Source: an uncultured Collinsella sp.
GTDB lineage: Bacteria > Actinomycetota > Coriobacteriia > Coriobacteriales > Coriobacteriaceae
Reading direction: 5' to 3'
NCBI GenBank assembly: GCA_902490305.1
Contig: CABUDI010000029.1
Span: forward strand, 1-21,529
Length of the DNA: 21,529 nucleotides
Of this stretch, positions 6,571-15,616 are shown one piece after another. The notes beneath the pieces are model-generated. The model had not been told where the DNA came from, ran no database searches, and was given only the letters and a program-made list of their open reading frames with translations. Each line of letters starts with the position of its first letter. The stretch's first letter is position 1. The translations under genes were made by a program, and so were the position numbers.

Positions 6571-7404
6571 CTACTCCTGCGGCATAGCCGGCATGGCGAC
6601 CGTGGCGGCCGGGTTCTCGCCGGCGCCATCGACGAGCGGCAGGTTGCCCTCGTGCGCCGAGCCGGACGGGGCCGTTGCCGCACCGCCAAAGACGGCCGCG
6701 GGGGCCTCGTGGTTCTCGGCGACCGCACCCTCGGTATCGATTGGCATCTGCGGCTCGTCGTCAAAGCTCGGAACGCCTTGGGGCTCCGCAGACTCGGGCT
6801 CAGCAGGCGCCTCGGCAACGGGCTCAGTGTCGGCGTCGGCAGGAGCGTCGCCCTCGGGCGCATCCTCGGCCACGTCCTCGCCGTTCGCAGCGGCGACGGC
6901 CTCGTGAGGATCCTTGCCCTCGGCCTCGGCGCGCATGCCCAACACCAGGTTGCGCAGACCCGCGACCGTGCCTTCCACGTCGGGGGCAGGCTGGTCGGCG
7001 TGCAGGTACGCCCAGTCCATCATAAAGGTGGCCGACGACAGCGCACCAATGGCCAGTGCGTCATCGGGGCACGAAAGCTCAACCTCAAAGACGCGCTCGT
7101 CGTGCTCGCTTACGCGCGTGCGGCCGCACGAGATGCTACCGGCAAGACCGGTCTCGTTCATGAGCTCAACCGTCACGTGCTCCAGCAGGTGGCAGAGCTC
7201 GGTCTGGCCCATGCAGTCCTGGAACTCGCGACCGGAATCACCCAGGCACAGGTGCTTGGCAATCGCCGGCACCAGGTAATACACGCGCGCCGTGGCCTCG
7301 ATATCCTCCGAGGTCATGAGCGGCATGCCGGGGTTCACCAGCACATGCGCGCAGATCTTGTCCTCGCTGACGGTGACCTTAAGGATGTTGAACAGGCCTG
7401 CCAT
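6571..7404 (-). CDS. Orphan protein with cyanophycin-synthetase-N-like domain and long acidic tail
   Basis: 277 aa, no membrane helix. Residues about 1-165 form a compact domain. CHLLEHVTVELMNETG (71-86) followed by GRTR (94-97) and VFEVEL (105-110) resembles the N-terminal region of cyanophycin synthetase CphA, where HxxEHVALEL, GFGRTR and VYxVVFEY occur in the same order. The ATP-grasp and Mur-ligase-like catalytic parts of CphA are absent, so no polymerase activity is expected. Residues 170-277 are low complexity (Ala, Glu, Pro, Asp) and probably disordered. The ATG at 7404 has GGGGAG upstream, and the gene follows the CBS-domain gene by 24 bases, suggesting one transcript. Other possibilities: an uncharacterised family in which this His/Glu motif has another role. 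Similarity is by eye only. Confidence 0.6.
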   Translation of the reverse strand: MAGLFNILKVTVSEDKICAHVLVNPGMPLMTSEDIEATARVYYLVPAIAKHLCLGDSGREFQDCMGQTELCHLLEHVTVELMNETGLAGSISCGRTRVSEHDERVFEVELSCPDDALAIGALSSATFMMDWAYLHADQPAPDVEGTVAGLRNLVLGMRAEAEGKDPHEAVAAANGEDVAEDAPEGDAPADADTEPVAEAPAEPESAEPQGVPSFDDEPQMPIDTEGAVAENHEAPAAVFGGAATAPSGSAHEGNLPLVDGAGENPAATVAMPAMPQE

Positions 7405-7428
7405 AACTCTCCCCTACTCTTCCTTGCC

Positions 7429-8802
7429 CTACTCGTCGCCATCGTGCGGATCCACAGAGCCCGCACCCGACGCCGCCGGCTTCTCTGCCGAAGACTCGGA
7501 ATCCTTCTTATCGGTTTCGGCCGGAGCGATCACGCGAATGAGCGAGATGCGCTGGCCACGCATCGACTGAACTTTAAACTTGTACCCCGCGACCTCAAAC
7601 ACCTCTCCGATGTCGGGCACCGAGTCGCAAAGCTCCAAAATCCAGCCGGCGATGGTCTCATAATCATCGCTTTCCTCGAGCGGCCAACCAAGCTCAATCG
7701 CGTCATCGCACGAAAAACGCCCATCAACGAGCCACTCGCGGCGCGAAAGGCGCGTGAGATACTTGTTGTCGGGGTCGAACTCGTCCTCGATCTCGCCGAC
7801 GATCTCCTCGACGATATCCTCGATGGTGATAATGCCGGCCGTGCCGCCGTACTCGTCCACGACCACCACGATCTGGTCGTGCGAGGTCTGCATCTCGGAC
7901 AGTAGCGGCAGGATGTCCTTGGTGTCGGGCACAAAGGTGGCGTCGCGCAAAAAGCCGGCGATGGGCTGGTCACCCTTGCCGTCGAGCGCAGGTTGGATCA
8001 GGTCCTTGATGTGCGCAATGCCGGCGACGTTGTCGGGATCCTCGTGATAGACGGGGATGCGGCTGAAGCCGGTCTGGCGCATGGTGGACAGCACGTCGGC
8101 GACCGTCTCGTCGTCCTCGCACATGGTGGTGTCCACGCGCGGCACCATGACCTCGCGGGCAACGGTATCGCCCAAGTCAAAGATCTCGTGGATCATACGC
8201 TTTTCCTCGTCGAGCAGGTCGTCCTGCTCCGAGACCATGTACTTGATCTCTTCTTCCGAGACGTTTTGGCGGTCGTCGGCGCTCTTGATGCGCAGGATGC
8301 GGGCCAGGCCATCGGAGCAGGCGCCGGTCAGCCACACGAGCGGACGGGCGATCTTTTGGAAAAACGACAACGGTCCCACGACCTGCTTGGACACGCCCTC
8401 GGCATTGGCCAGGCCGATGCGCTTGGGGACGAGCTCGCCGATCACGATGGACACGAAGGCGACCGCGACGGTGATGATGACCGGCGCCAGGCCGCGCGCG
8501 ATGGCGGAGAGCGGCGCGATGCCAAAGCTCATGAGCCACGTGGCGAGCGGGTCGGACAGACTCGTCGAGGCGACGGCGGACGAGGCGAAGCCCACGAGCG
8601 TAATGGCAACCTGGATGGTGGCGAGCAGCTGGTCGGAGTCGGCAGCCAGCTTAATGGCACGCTCGGCGCGCTTGTCGCCTTCCTCGGCCTCGTGCTCCAA
8701 CACGGCGCGCTTGGCCGTGGTGAGCGCCATCTCGGACATAGAGAAGTAGCCGTTGATGAGGGTCAAAACGAGGGTGGTGATAAGGGAGATGGTTATGTCC
8801 AT
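7429..8802 (-). CDS. DUF21/CBS/CorC_HlyC membrane protein (hemolysin C family)
   Basis: 457 aa. Residues 1-190 are a DUF21 (CNNM-type) membrane domain with three to four helices and the early motif NGYFSMSEMALTTAKR. Residues about 205-345 are a CBS pair (VMVPRVDTTMCEDDETVADVL; then DEYGGTAGIITIEDIVEEIV, 327-346, the family hallmark). Residues 365-435 are the CorC_HlyC C-terminal domain, followed by an acidic tail. The family, which includes CNNM and CorC/YfjD-type proteins, is tied to Mg2+ and Co2+ efflux or resistance, with CBS domains binding nucleotide. The old name hemolysin does not imply toxin activity. The ATG at 8802 has GGAGG only at an unusually long distance (about 15 bases). That GGAG can pair with CTCC next to the start, so the start is only moderately certain. 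A weak promoter is possible: TTGCCG (8862-8867), 17 bp, TTAACC (8839-8844). Confidence 0.9.
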   Translation of the reverse strand: MDITISLITTLVLTLINGYFSMSEMALTTAKRAVLEHEAEEGDKRAERAIKLAADSDQLLATIQVAITLVGFASSAVASTSLSDPLATWLMSFGIAPLSAIARGLAPVIITVAVAFVSIVIGELVPKRIGLANAEGVSKQVVGPLSFFQKIARPLVWLTGACSDGLARILRIKSADDRQNVSEEEIKYMVSEQDDLLDEEKRMIHEIFDLGDTVAREVMVPRVDTTMCEDDETVADVLSTMRQTGFSRIPVYHEDPDNVAGIAHIKDLIQPALDGKGDQPIAGFLRDATFVPDTKDILPLLSEMQTSHDQIVVVVDEYGGTAGIITIEDIVEEIVGEIEDEFDPDNKYLTRLSRREWLVDGRFSCDDAIELGWPLEESDDYETIAGWILELCDSVPDIGEVFEVAGYKFKVQSMRGQRISLIRVIAPAETDKKDSESSAEKPAASGAGSVDPHDGDE

Positions 8803-8912
8803 CGGGAGTTTCTCGAACCTCCAAGATTCGGGACGTCAGGTTAAAACGTTGATGGCGGATACGGCAATTGCACCGGCGCCCAAACGAGAACGCGGGCGCG
8901 CAGGCGTGGTCG

Positions 8913-9596
8913 CTAGATTACGAAGAGGATCACCGCCATGAACTGGAAGATGCTGCCGGCGAGCACCCACAGGTGAAACACGCTGTGCAGATAGCGCGCG
9001 TTTTTGGCGATATAGAACGGCACGCCCGCGGTGTAGCACACGCCGCCGACGGCGAGCAGGGCAAGTGCCACGGGGTTGAGCAGCGCAACAAGTTCGGGCA
9101 GCTTAAAGACAACGAGCCAGCCCATCAGCAGGTAGACCAGGCCGCTTACCCAATGCGGCTGGCGCTCGCGTAGGAAGCACTCGAGGGCGATGCCGATGAT
9201 GGCGATGGCCCATACGGCAAAGAACAGCACAGCGCCGCCGTCGTTTGCGAGCGTGATGAGGCAAAACGGCGTATAGCTGCCGGCTATGAGCAGGTAGATG
9301 CAGCTATGGTCGATGATGCGAAACACGCGCTTGGCGCGCGCGGGCTGAATCGCGTGGTAGAGCGTGGAGGCTAGGTATTCGAGGATAATGCTGACGCCAT
9401 AGACAATCGCCGCGGCCATATGGGCCGGGCCTCCGCCGCGCAGGGCGGCGAATACGATCAGGAGCACCAGGCCCGCGATACCCAGCAGGCAGCCGACACC
9501 ATGGGTGACGGAGTTCATGATCTCCTCGCCCACCGTGTAGTGTGGAACGGCCGCGGTCTTGGGTCGCGGCTTAGAACTGTCGCTCGAATCGGACAT
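8913..9596 (-). CDS. Hemolysin III family protein (PAQR superfamily, YqfA/TrhA type)
   Basis: 227 aa with seven hydrophobic helices. Conserved polar residues of the family are in place: His32 (NSVTHG), Tyr80-His81 (STLYHA), Asp96-His97 (IIDHSCIYLLIAGSYTPF), His204 and His208 (HSVFHLW). In PAQR proteins these residues form a membrane-embedded metal site. The bacterial members are named after a Bacillus cereus haemolysin, but most have roles in membrane homeostasis. The ATG at 9596 is preferred (GGAGG upstream, spacing about 11); a TTG at 9614 would add six residues and has no clear ribosome site. A TATAGT (9632-9637, minus strand) upstream may be the -10. The CBS-domain gene follows after about 110 bases. 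Confidence 0.9.
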   Translation of the reverse strand: MSDSSDSSKPRPKTAAVPHYTVGEEIMNSVTHGVGCLLGIAGLVLLIVFAALRGGGPAHMAAAIVYGVSIILEYLASTLYHAIQPARAKRVFRIIDHSCIYLLIAGSYTPFCLITLANDGGAVLFFAVWAIAIIGIALECFLRERQPHWVSGLVYLLMGWLVVFKLPELVALLNPVALALLAVGGVCYTAGVPFYIAKNARYLHSVFHLWVLAGSIFQFMAVILFVI

Positions 9597-9702
9597 GCCG
9601 GTTACATCCTCCAACGTAAAGAGTTCTCAACACTATATCAAAGCGTCTGGGTGCGTGCGAAATTTGCACCATACGTGACCCTTTGTTTACCCATTCTTTG
9701 CC

Positions 9703-9717
9703 TGTTGACGCATCAAC
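9703..9717 (+). promoter_or_regulatory. Operator-like palindrome 1, overlapping the -35
   Basis: TGTTGACGCATCAAC is an imperfect palindrome (GTTGA...TCAAC arms) covering the -35 hexamer TTGACG of the hydrolase promoter. It matches the site at 9748-9762 at 12 of 15 positions, differing only by C/T changes. Confidence 0.5.
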
Positions 9718-9733
9718 GGCGAACGTCCATAAT
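9705..9733 (+). promoter_or_regulatory. Sigma-70-type promoter of the alpha/beta hydrolase
   Basis: TTGACG (9705-9710), 17 bp spacer, CATAAT (9728-9733). Transcription would start near 9740, 40-odd bases before the ATG at 9783. Confidence 0.7.
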
Positions 9734-9747
9734 GCGCTTGCATTAAA

Positions 9748-9762
9748 TGTTGATGTATTAAC
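9748..9762 (+). promoter_or_regulatory. Operator-like palindrome 2, just after the transcription start
   Basis: TGTTGATGTATTAAC is the second copy of the palindrome at 9703-9717, 45 bp downstream and in the same orientation. It lies between the predicted transcription start and the ribosome site AAGGAG (9769-9774). Two sites bracketing a promoter fit repression by a dimeric regulator. Confidence 0.5.
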
Positions 9763-9782
9763 ATCTTTAAGGAGAACAGTAA

Positions 9783-10748
9783 ATGCCTCAAAGCGCACAC
9801 CCTCATCGAAAGCTCAAGATAGCCGGCATTGTTACGTTGGTAGTCGTTGTCGCGCTGCTGGGGTTTGCCGGCAACTTTTTGTTTGACTTTGCCCTGAACC
9901 CCCAAGCGCCGTACACCATGAAGATGATGCAGGATAGCAAGAACGACAAAGAAGGTGAGCAGCCGGATGCCGAGGACACCGAGGCGCGGGCGTGGTTTAA
10001 AGAAAATCGCGAGAGCAGCAGCCTCACCGCAGATGACGGAACCGAGCTTGCCGCTTGGTATTTTGCTGCGTCGGAGAGCACGCACGACTACGCCGTCTGC
10101 CTGCATGGATATACCAACGAGCCCATCGGTATGGCCCGATACGTCAAGCGATTCCACGACCGCGGCATGAACGTACTCGCACCCGCCGCCCGTGCCCACG
10201 AGCGCTCCGGCGGCGACTATATCGGCATGGGCTGGCCCGAGCGCCTCGACATCGTCGCATGGATCGAGCGAATCGTTCAGGCTGACCCCGAGGCGCGCAT
10301 CCTGGTCTTTGGCGAGTCGATGGGCGCGGCAACCGCCATGGACGTCGCGGGGGAATCTCTGCCCGCAAACGTGAAATGCATTATCGAGGACTGCGGTTAT
10401 ACGAGTGTTTGGGACGAGTTTTCTCTGCAGCTCAAGAACGTGTTCGGCCTGCCCAGCTTTCCCTTGCTCGATGTAGCAAACTTGGTGTGCAACGTGCGCG
10501 CAGGCTACGACTTCCATAAGGCGAGCAGTGTGGAGCAACTCAAACACGCGACGGTTCCCATGCTGTTTATCCACGGCGACCAGGACACCTTTGTGCCGTA
10601 CGACATGCTCGACCAAAACTACGAGGCGTGCGCCAGCAAGGTCAAGCAAAAGCTCACCGTCCATGGCGCCACCCACGCCAAGAGCGCGCAGGTCGACCCC
10701 GAACTCTACTGGAACACGGTCGACAACTTCCTCGACAAGAATTTTTAG
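9783..10748 (+). CDS. Membrane-anchored alpha/beta hydrolase (serine esterase/peptidase-like)
   Basis: 321 aa. Residues 11-34 are one N-terminal membrane helix, so the catalytic domain probably lies outside the membrane. Residues 78-318 are an alpha/beta hydrolase fold: oxyanion-region LHGYTN (107-112), nucleophile elbow GESMG (Ser179), acid Asp266 or Asp268 in IHGDQDTFVP, and His298 in GATHAKS. All catalytic elements are present. It resembles bacterial BEM46/YqkD-type proteins of uncertain substrate. The ATG at 9783 is supported by AAGGAG eight bases upstream. It is transcribed alone from a good promoter flanked by two palindromic sites, and ends at a bidirectional terminator shared with the convergent DUF362 gene. 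Confidence 0.88.
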   Translation: MPQSAHPHRKLKIAGIVTLVVVVALLGFAGNFLFDFALNPQAPYTMKMMQDSKNDKEGEQPDAEDTEARAWFKENRESSSLTADDGTELAAWYFAASESTHDYAVCLHGYTNEPIGMARYVKRFHDRGMNVLAPAARAHERSGGDYIGMGWPERLDIVAWIERIVQADPEARILVFGESMGAATAMDVAGESLPANVKCIIEDCGYTSVWDEFSLQLKNVFGLPSFPLLDVANLVCNVRAGYDFHKASSVEQLKHATVPMLFIHGDQDTFVPYDMLDQNYEACASKVKQKLTVHGATHAKSAQVDPELYWNTVDNFLDKNF

Positions 10749-10826
10749 GCAAAAAGCAACGTCTGGGGTTTTGTTGCCAAAAATCGGTTTGTAGTCGGCG
10801 GTATTCGATTTTTCACCGCACTTCCG

Positions 10827-10865
10827 AAAAGCCGCCCGTGAGCGCTGTGCTCACAGGCGGCTTTT
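10827..10865. terminator. Bidirectional rho-independent terminator
   Basis: The stem AAAAGCCGCC-GTGAGC (10827-10843) pairs with GCTCAC-GGCGGCTTTT (10849-10865) with one internal C/A mismatch and a 5-base loop. A-run on the left and T-run on the right serve the plus-strand hydrolase and the minus-strand DUF362 gene. Bases 10749-10826 between the hydrolase stop and this stem hold a second small GCAAC/GTTGC inverted repeat but no gene. Confidence 0.9.
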
Positions 10866-10912
10866 GCTCAACTAACGCTACAAAGGCGCTTATTTTGTCC
10901 AATAGCTAGGCG

Positions 10913-12118
10913 CTACTTGACCTCGATGAGCTCATACTCGCTCGTGCCCAGGCCAATCTTCTCGGCGTGCGCGATGCACGCGCGCCAGTCGGTATCGGGA
11001 TGCGTGATGCAGAAGGGATCCTTGGCCTGCTCGCCCTCCAGGTGCTCGTGGTTATGCTCCATCTTGGCCGCGCTATCGGTGAGCTCGGTGTTGGGCAGCG
11101 GCTCGGATGCCATGACGGCATCGGCACAGGCCTGGTCGATGGCGACCGGGTCGAAGCTCGCGAACATGCCGATGTCGTTGACGATAGGCGTATCGTTTTC
11201 GGGATGGCAATCGCAGTTGGGGCTGATATCCATGGCAAGCGAGATATGGAAGCTCGGGCGGCCGTCGACAACGGCCTTGGTATACTCGGCGATCTTGCAG
11301 TTGAGTACATCGGCCGCGGCGTCATAGCCGGGCTTAATGCAGTCCTGGTTGCATGCCGCAATGCAGCGTCCGCAGCCCACGCAGCGATCGTGGTCGATGG
11401 CAGCCACGTGCACCGTGCGGGTGTTGCCGTTGGCAAGCTCGCGCTCGCGGGTGTCGTCGAACGAGATAGCGTTGTGTGCGCAGATCTTTTCGCAGGCACG
11501 GCAGCCAATGCAGTGCTCGGTCGCGACGTTCGGTTTGCCGGCGGCATGCTGCTCCATCTTGCCGGCACGGCTGCCGCCTCCCATGCCCAGGTTCTTCATG
11601 GCACCGCCAAAGCCGGCCTGCTCATGACCCTTAAAGTGGGTGAGGCTGATCACAATGTCGGCGTCCATGAGTGCCTGACCGATCTTGGCCTCGCGCACGT
11701 ACTCGCCACCCTCGACCGGGACGAGCGCCTCGTCGGTACCCTTGAGGCCGTCGGCGATGATGATCTGGCAGCCCGTGGCATACGGGGTAAAGCCGTTCTG
11801 ATAGGCGGTATCGATGTGCTCGAGCGCGTTTTTGCGGCTACCGACGTAGAGCGTGTTGCAGTCGGTGAGGAAGGGCTTGCCGCCCAGTTCCTTCACGACA
11901 TCCGCGACGGCGCGGGCGTAGTTGGGGCGCAAAAAGCTCAGGTTGCCCAGCTCGCCAAAGTGAATCTTGATGGCGACGAACTTGTTCTCAAAGTCGATCT
12001 GCTCAATTCCGGCGTGACGGATGAGGCGCTTGAGCTTGTCGAGCTGGCTCTCGCGAGCATGCGTGCGCAGGTTGGTGAAGTACACCTTAGCGGGTGCTGC
12101 GGGTGCAGTTGCGGTCAT
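10913..12118 (-). CDS. DUF362 protein with two 4Fe-4S clusters
   Basis: 401 aa, soluble. The N-terminal half and the C-terminal part form a DUF362 domain (KIHFGELGN 51-59; SLTHFKGHEQAGFGGAMKNLGMG 158-180 region). A bacterial ferredoxin module is inserted at about 200-262: C203-x2-C206-x2-C209-x3-C213 and C246-x2-C249-x2-C252-x3-C256, the spacing for two [4Fe-4S] clusters. Such proteins are common in strict anaerobes; the electron partner and substrate are unknown. The ATG at 12118 is preceded by GAGGGG. The gene stands alone: an ABC operon ends about 110 bases upstream on the same strand, with a GGGGAC repeat between, and a terminator lies downstream. TTGACT near 12185-12190 on the minus strand could be a -35 element but no good -10 pairs with it. 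Confidence 0.9.
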   Translation of the reverse strand: MTATAPAAPAKVYFTNLRTHARESQLDKLKRLIRHAGIEQIDFENKFVAIKIHFGELGNLSFLRPNYARAVADVVKELGGKPFLTDCNTLYVGSRKNALEHIDTAYQNGFTPYATGCQIIIADGLKGTDEALVPVEGGEYVREAKIGQALMDADIVISLTHFKGHEQAGFGGAMKNLGMGGGSRAGKMEQHAAGKPNVATEHCIGCRACEKICAHNAISFDDTRERELANGNTRTVHVAAIDHDRCVGCGRCIAACNQDCIKPGYDAAADVLNCKIAEYTKAVVDGRPSFHISLAMDISPNCDCHPENDTPIVNDIGMFASFDPVAIDQACADAVMASEPLPNTELTDSAAKMEHNHEHLEGEQAKDPFCITHPDTDWRACIAHAEKIGLGTSEYELIEVK

Positions 12119-12204
12119 AGTTATATCCCCTCGGTCTATATGGCGTTACAGACATAGAGGATGGTACCCGTTGAAGTAGGGTCAAAGTCAAGCGCGAAAC
12201 CGAA

Positions 12205-12234
12205 TCGTCGGGGACGTTCTTAAGCGACTACTCT
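12205..12234 (+). repeat. Dispersed GGGGAC palindromic repeat, copy overlapping the FtsX permease stop
   Basis: The plus strand reads TCGTCGGGGACGTTCTTAAG, then CGACTACTCT. The CTA in CGACTACT is the complement of the permease stop codon. The core GGGGACGTTCTTAA is identical to the copy at 15720-15733. Orientation is opposite to the copy at 3787-3817. Confidence 0.6.
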
Positions 12235-14894
12235 TGGACTTTAAGGGCTTCGGCCAGGCTGACGCGCTTGATGGAGCGCGTGTGCAGCAGCGCTACGACC
12301 AGGTAGGTTGCAAAGCCAATACCGACACATGCCGCCATGGACCAAGTGGGCACGTAGATCTCGATATTGCCGTTGTAGGCGAGCAGCATCGAGCGGAAGA
12401 TGGCCGTGAGCGAGCCGATAATCACGGGCAGGCTCAGCACGAGCGACGCCGCCACGCACAACGTGATCGAGCGGATGTACAGGTGCGAGATCTCGGCGTC
12501 GCGATAGCCAAAGACCTTCATGTAGCTAATCGAGCGAGCGCTGTGGTCAATGACAGCCTTGGTCAACAGGTACATAAACAGAAGGAAGATGAACACCGCG
12601 AGCCCGACCATCATGCCGATCATGTCGCTCATCATGCCGATAAACTGGTCGCCCACGGCGCGCATGTCATCGGGCGTGGTGTCGCCGGCAAAATATCGCG
12701 CATCGAGGTCGAGTTTCTCGTCGCTCACATAACCGTTAAAGTAGGCGACGTCGTTGCCGAACAGCTCGTTAAAGTCGTCGATGTTCATGTAGATATTCAT
12801 GTCCGACTTGGAGCTCCAGGTGGCGTCCTTGCCCGTGTACTCCAGCGAATAGTCCTTGCCCTCGTACTTGTCGCGGAGCGTGACCTTCTGCCCCTCGCTC
12901 CAGCCAAACTTGTCGAGCAGGCCGCCGCCAAAGACGACGCGACCGTCGCCCACATCGAGGTCCTTCCAGTAGCGCGAATCGGGCGAGACGCCGTAGATGG
13001 AGATCGTCTCCTGCCCATTTCCGTCACCACGGTCGTATTGCAGCTGGTAAACAGCGTATTTCTCGGCTTGCACAATCTTATCCGCACCGTTGTCGGTCGT
13101 ATTGACAGGATGAACGTCGTCGTTGTCGGTATCGATCTTAGAGGCCTTTTCGATCAGATCGATGGTCTCGTCGCGATCGCAGCCAAGCGCATCGGCAAGA
13201 TCGTCGAGGCGTGCATAGAGAGCATCCTTCTTATCCTGAACTGTTACGAGTGCGTCCTGCGCTGCAGTCAGGCTCTCGGCAGACGGAGAGTTGGTCGCGA
13301 CATCGGCGGCCATCTGCGCGGCATCGACCGCGTCATCAAGCTCGTCGTCCGCATCCTGGGCGGCAGAGAGCAACGCGCCATCCACCGACTGCAAGCGCTC
13401 GAGCGCCGACCACTGCTCGCGCTCCTCGGCAGTGCCCTCGAGCTCCAGCGGCGCCTTGAGCGTGTACTGGTGCTCGGCGACAAGGCTTGTCTCCAGATTG
13501 TCCGCGTAGTGCGTCATCGTGGGCAGAATCGCCAGGCCAAAGAGCAGCAGCAGCGAGGCAAACGCAATACCCACGAAGAGCGTGGCGAAGTTGCCCAGGT
13601 TGCGCAGGAAGATACGCAGGCGGAAGCGGGAAACAAAACCCATGCGCTCCGGCAGCTGCAAGCCGCGCTTGGTGCCCGATTTGCCGCTCGCCTCGTGACG
13701 AAGGAACTGCAACGGCGTCTTGCCCATCTTGCGAAACAGGCCCACCAGCGTTATGAGGATGAGCGCGACGGCGGGAACCACGGCGCACTTCACAAAGATC
13801 TCCCAGCTCCAGCACACCTGGAAGGGCGGCAGGCTGTACGAACCGTAATAGAGGCTGCGCATGGGCTCGGTAAAGAACACAACGCCGAGCGCAGTGCCCA
13901 AAAGCGCCGCGACCACGCCCACGATGGCGGGAAGTGCCAGGTAGTGCAGGACGATCTCGCGACGGCGATAACCGCTGGCGAGCAGCGTGCCGATGATGGC
14001 GCTCTCCTCCTCGATGGTGGCGTCGGTAAGGACCACAAAGACGAACGCCATGATCACGATGATGATGTCGAGCAGCGTCATCCACATCATGGAGTCGCCG
14101 TCCACGTCGTCGCGCGCATAGCCAATGCCCTGGTTGGAATCGGCATCGATCAGATCGTCCACGCGCGCATCGGCGTCGGTCAGTGCCTCCACCATATCCT
14201 GCTCGGCATCGGTGCGGTCCGCGGTGGAGAGATCGCGATCGGCAAAGGTAAAGGAGTAGGTGTAGGCAGGCGCGCCGCCGGCATCCTCGAGCGCGGCAAA
14301 GCCGGCATCGGCGACCTCGGCCACGCCATAGGTGATGGTGTTCACCGTAAAGTCAGAATTGTTGAGGAACAGCGCCTGGCTATCGGGCTGGGTCATGATG
14401 CCGCAGATGGTGTAGGTGCGGCCCTCGAGCTCGACCTTATCGCCCACGGCGAGGTCGTTGTTGGTGGCAAAAACGCGGTCGATTGCTACCTCGTCGTCCG
14501 CCTTGGGCTCCTTGCCCTCACAGTAGGACGCGATATCGACCTTGGTGCGGTGCGCATAGGTGCGCAGCGTGCGCTTGGTGCCGTCGTCGCCGGCGGTCTT
14601 TTTGATGATGGCGTCGATGGAGAAATTCTTGTAGAGCGTGACGCCGCCGACGTCACTGGCGGCATCCTCGGCAGCCTTGAGCTGGTCCTTGGTGGCCTCG
14701 AAGGAAGTGGTCACGCGGCCGTCCTCGATCGTGTACGCATCGCGCATGTCGTCGATAAGGCAGCCGATGGAATGCGCTGCGAGCAAAAAGCCCGAGGTAA
14801 GGGCGATGCTTCCGCACATAAGCAAAAAGATGCCCAGGTATTTGCCGATATTGCGGCGCAGCTCGCGCGGAAGACGTTTTGCGAGAGGTGTCAT
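12228..14894 (-). CDS. FtsX/MacB-type ABC transporter permease with coiled-coil insertion
   Basis: 888 aa. Residues 18-43 are the first membrane helix, and about 44-265 a large extracytoplasmic domain. Residues 268-390 are a first FtsX block of three helices and about 432-458 a further helix. Residues about 460-755 are a second external domain, and 755-875 a second FtsX block of three helices (VVALLHTRSIKRVSLAEALK near the end). Within the second external domain, residues about 495-590 are Asp/Ala/Gln-rich and predicted helical, resembling a coiled-coil hairpin. Such permeases work with a LolD/MacB-like ATPase to move lipids, peptides or antibiotics, or as mechanotransmitters. The ATPase gene lies directly upstream, 8 bases before the chosen ATG at 14894 (a TTG at 14909 would overlap it). 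Substrate unknown. Confidence 0.9.
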   Translation of the reverse strand: MTPLAKRLPRELRRNIGKYLGIFLLMCGSIALTSGFLLAAHSIGCLIDDMRDAYTIEDGRVTTSFEATKDQLKAAEDAASDVGGVTLYKNFSIDAIIKKTAGDDGTKRTLRTYAHRTKVDIASYCEGKEPKADDEVAIDRVFATNNDLAVGDKVELEGRTYTICGIMTQPDSQALFLNNSDFTVNTITYGVAEVADAGFAALEDAGGAPAYTYSFTFADRDLSTADRTDAEQDMVEALTDADARVDDLIDADSNQGIGYARDDVDGDSMMWMTLLDIIIVIMAFVFVVLTDATIEEESAIIGTLLASGYRRREIVLHYLALPAIVGVVAALLGTALGVVFFTEPMRSLYYGSYSLPPFQVCWSWEIFVKCAVVPAVALILITLVGLFRKMGKTPLQFLRHEASGKSGTKRGLQLPERMGFVSRFRLRIFLRNLGNFATLFVGIAFASLLLLFGLAILPTMTHYADNLETSLVAEHQYTLKAPLELEGTAEEREQWSALERLQSVDGALLSAAQDADDELDDAVDAAQMAADVATNSPSAESLTAAQDALVTVQDKKDALYARLDDLADALGCDRDETIDLIEKASKIDTDNDDVHPVNTTDNGADKIVQAEKYAVYQLQYDRGDGNGQETISIYGVSPDSRYWKDLDVGDGRVVFGGGLLDKFGWSEGQKVTLRDKYEGKDYSLEYTGKDATWSSKSDMNIYMNIDDFNELFGNDVAYFNGYVSDEKLDLDARYFAGDTTPDDMRAVGDQFIGMMSDMIGMMVGLAVFIFLLFMYLLTKAVIDHSARSISYMKVFGYRDAEISHLYIRSITLCVAASLVLSLPVIIGSLTAIFRSMLLAYNGNIEIYVPTWSMAACVGIGFATYLVVALLHTRSIKRVSLAEALKVQE

Positions 14895-14902
14895 GGCGCC
14901 GC

Positions 14903-15616
<714 letters not shown>

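Noticed and set aside
8913..9596. Toxin or virulence role from the name hemolysin III
   Set aside because: Most bacterial PAQR/hemolysin III proteins are membrane-homeostasis proteins; nothing in the context points to a toxin.
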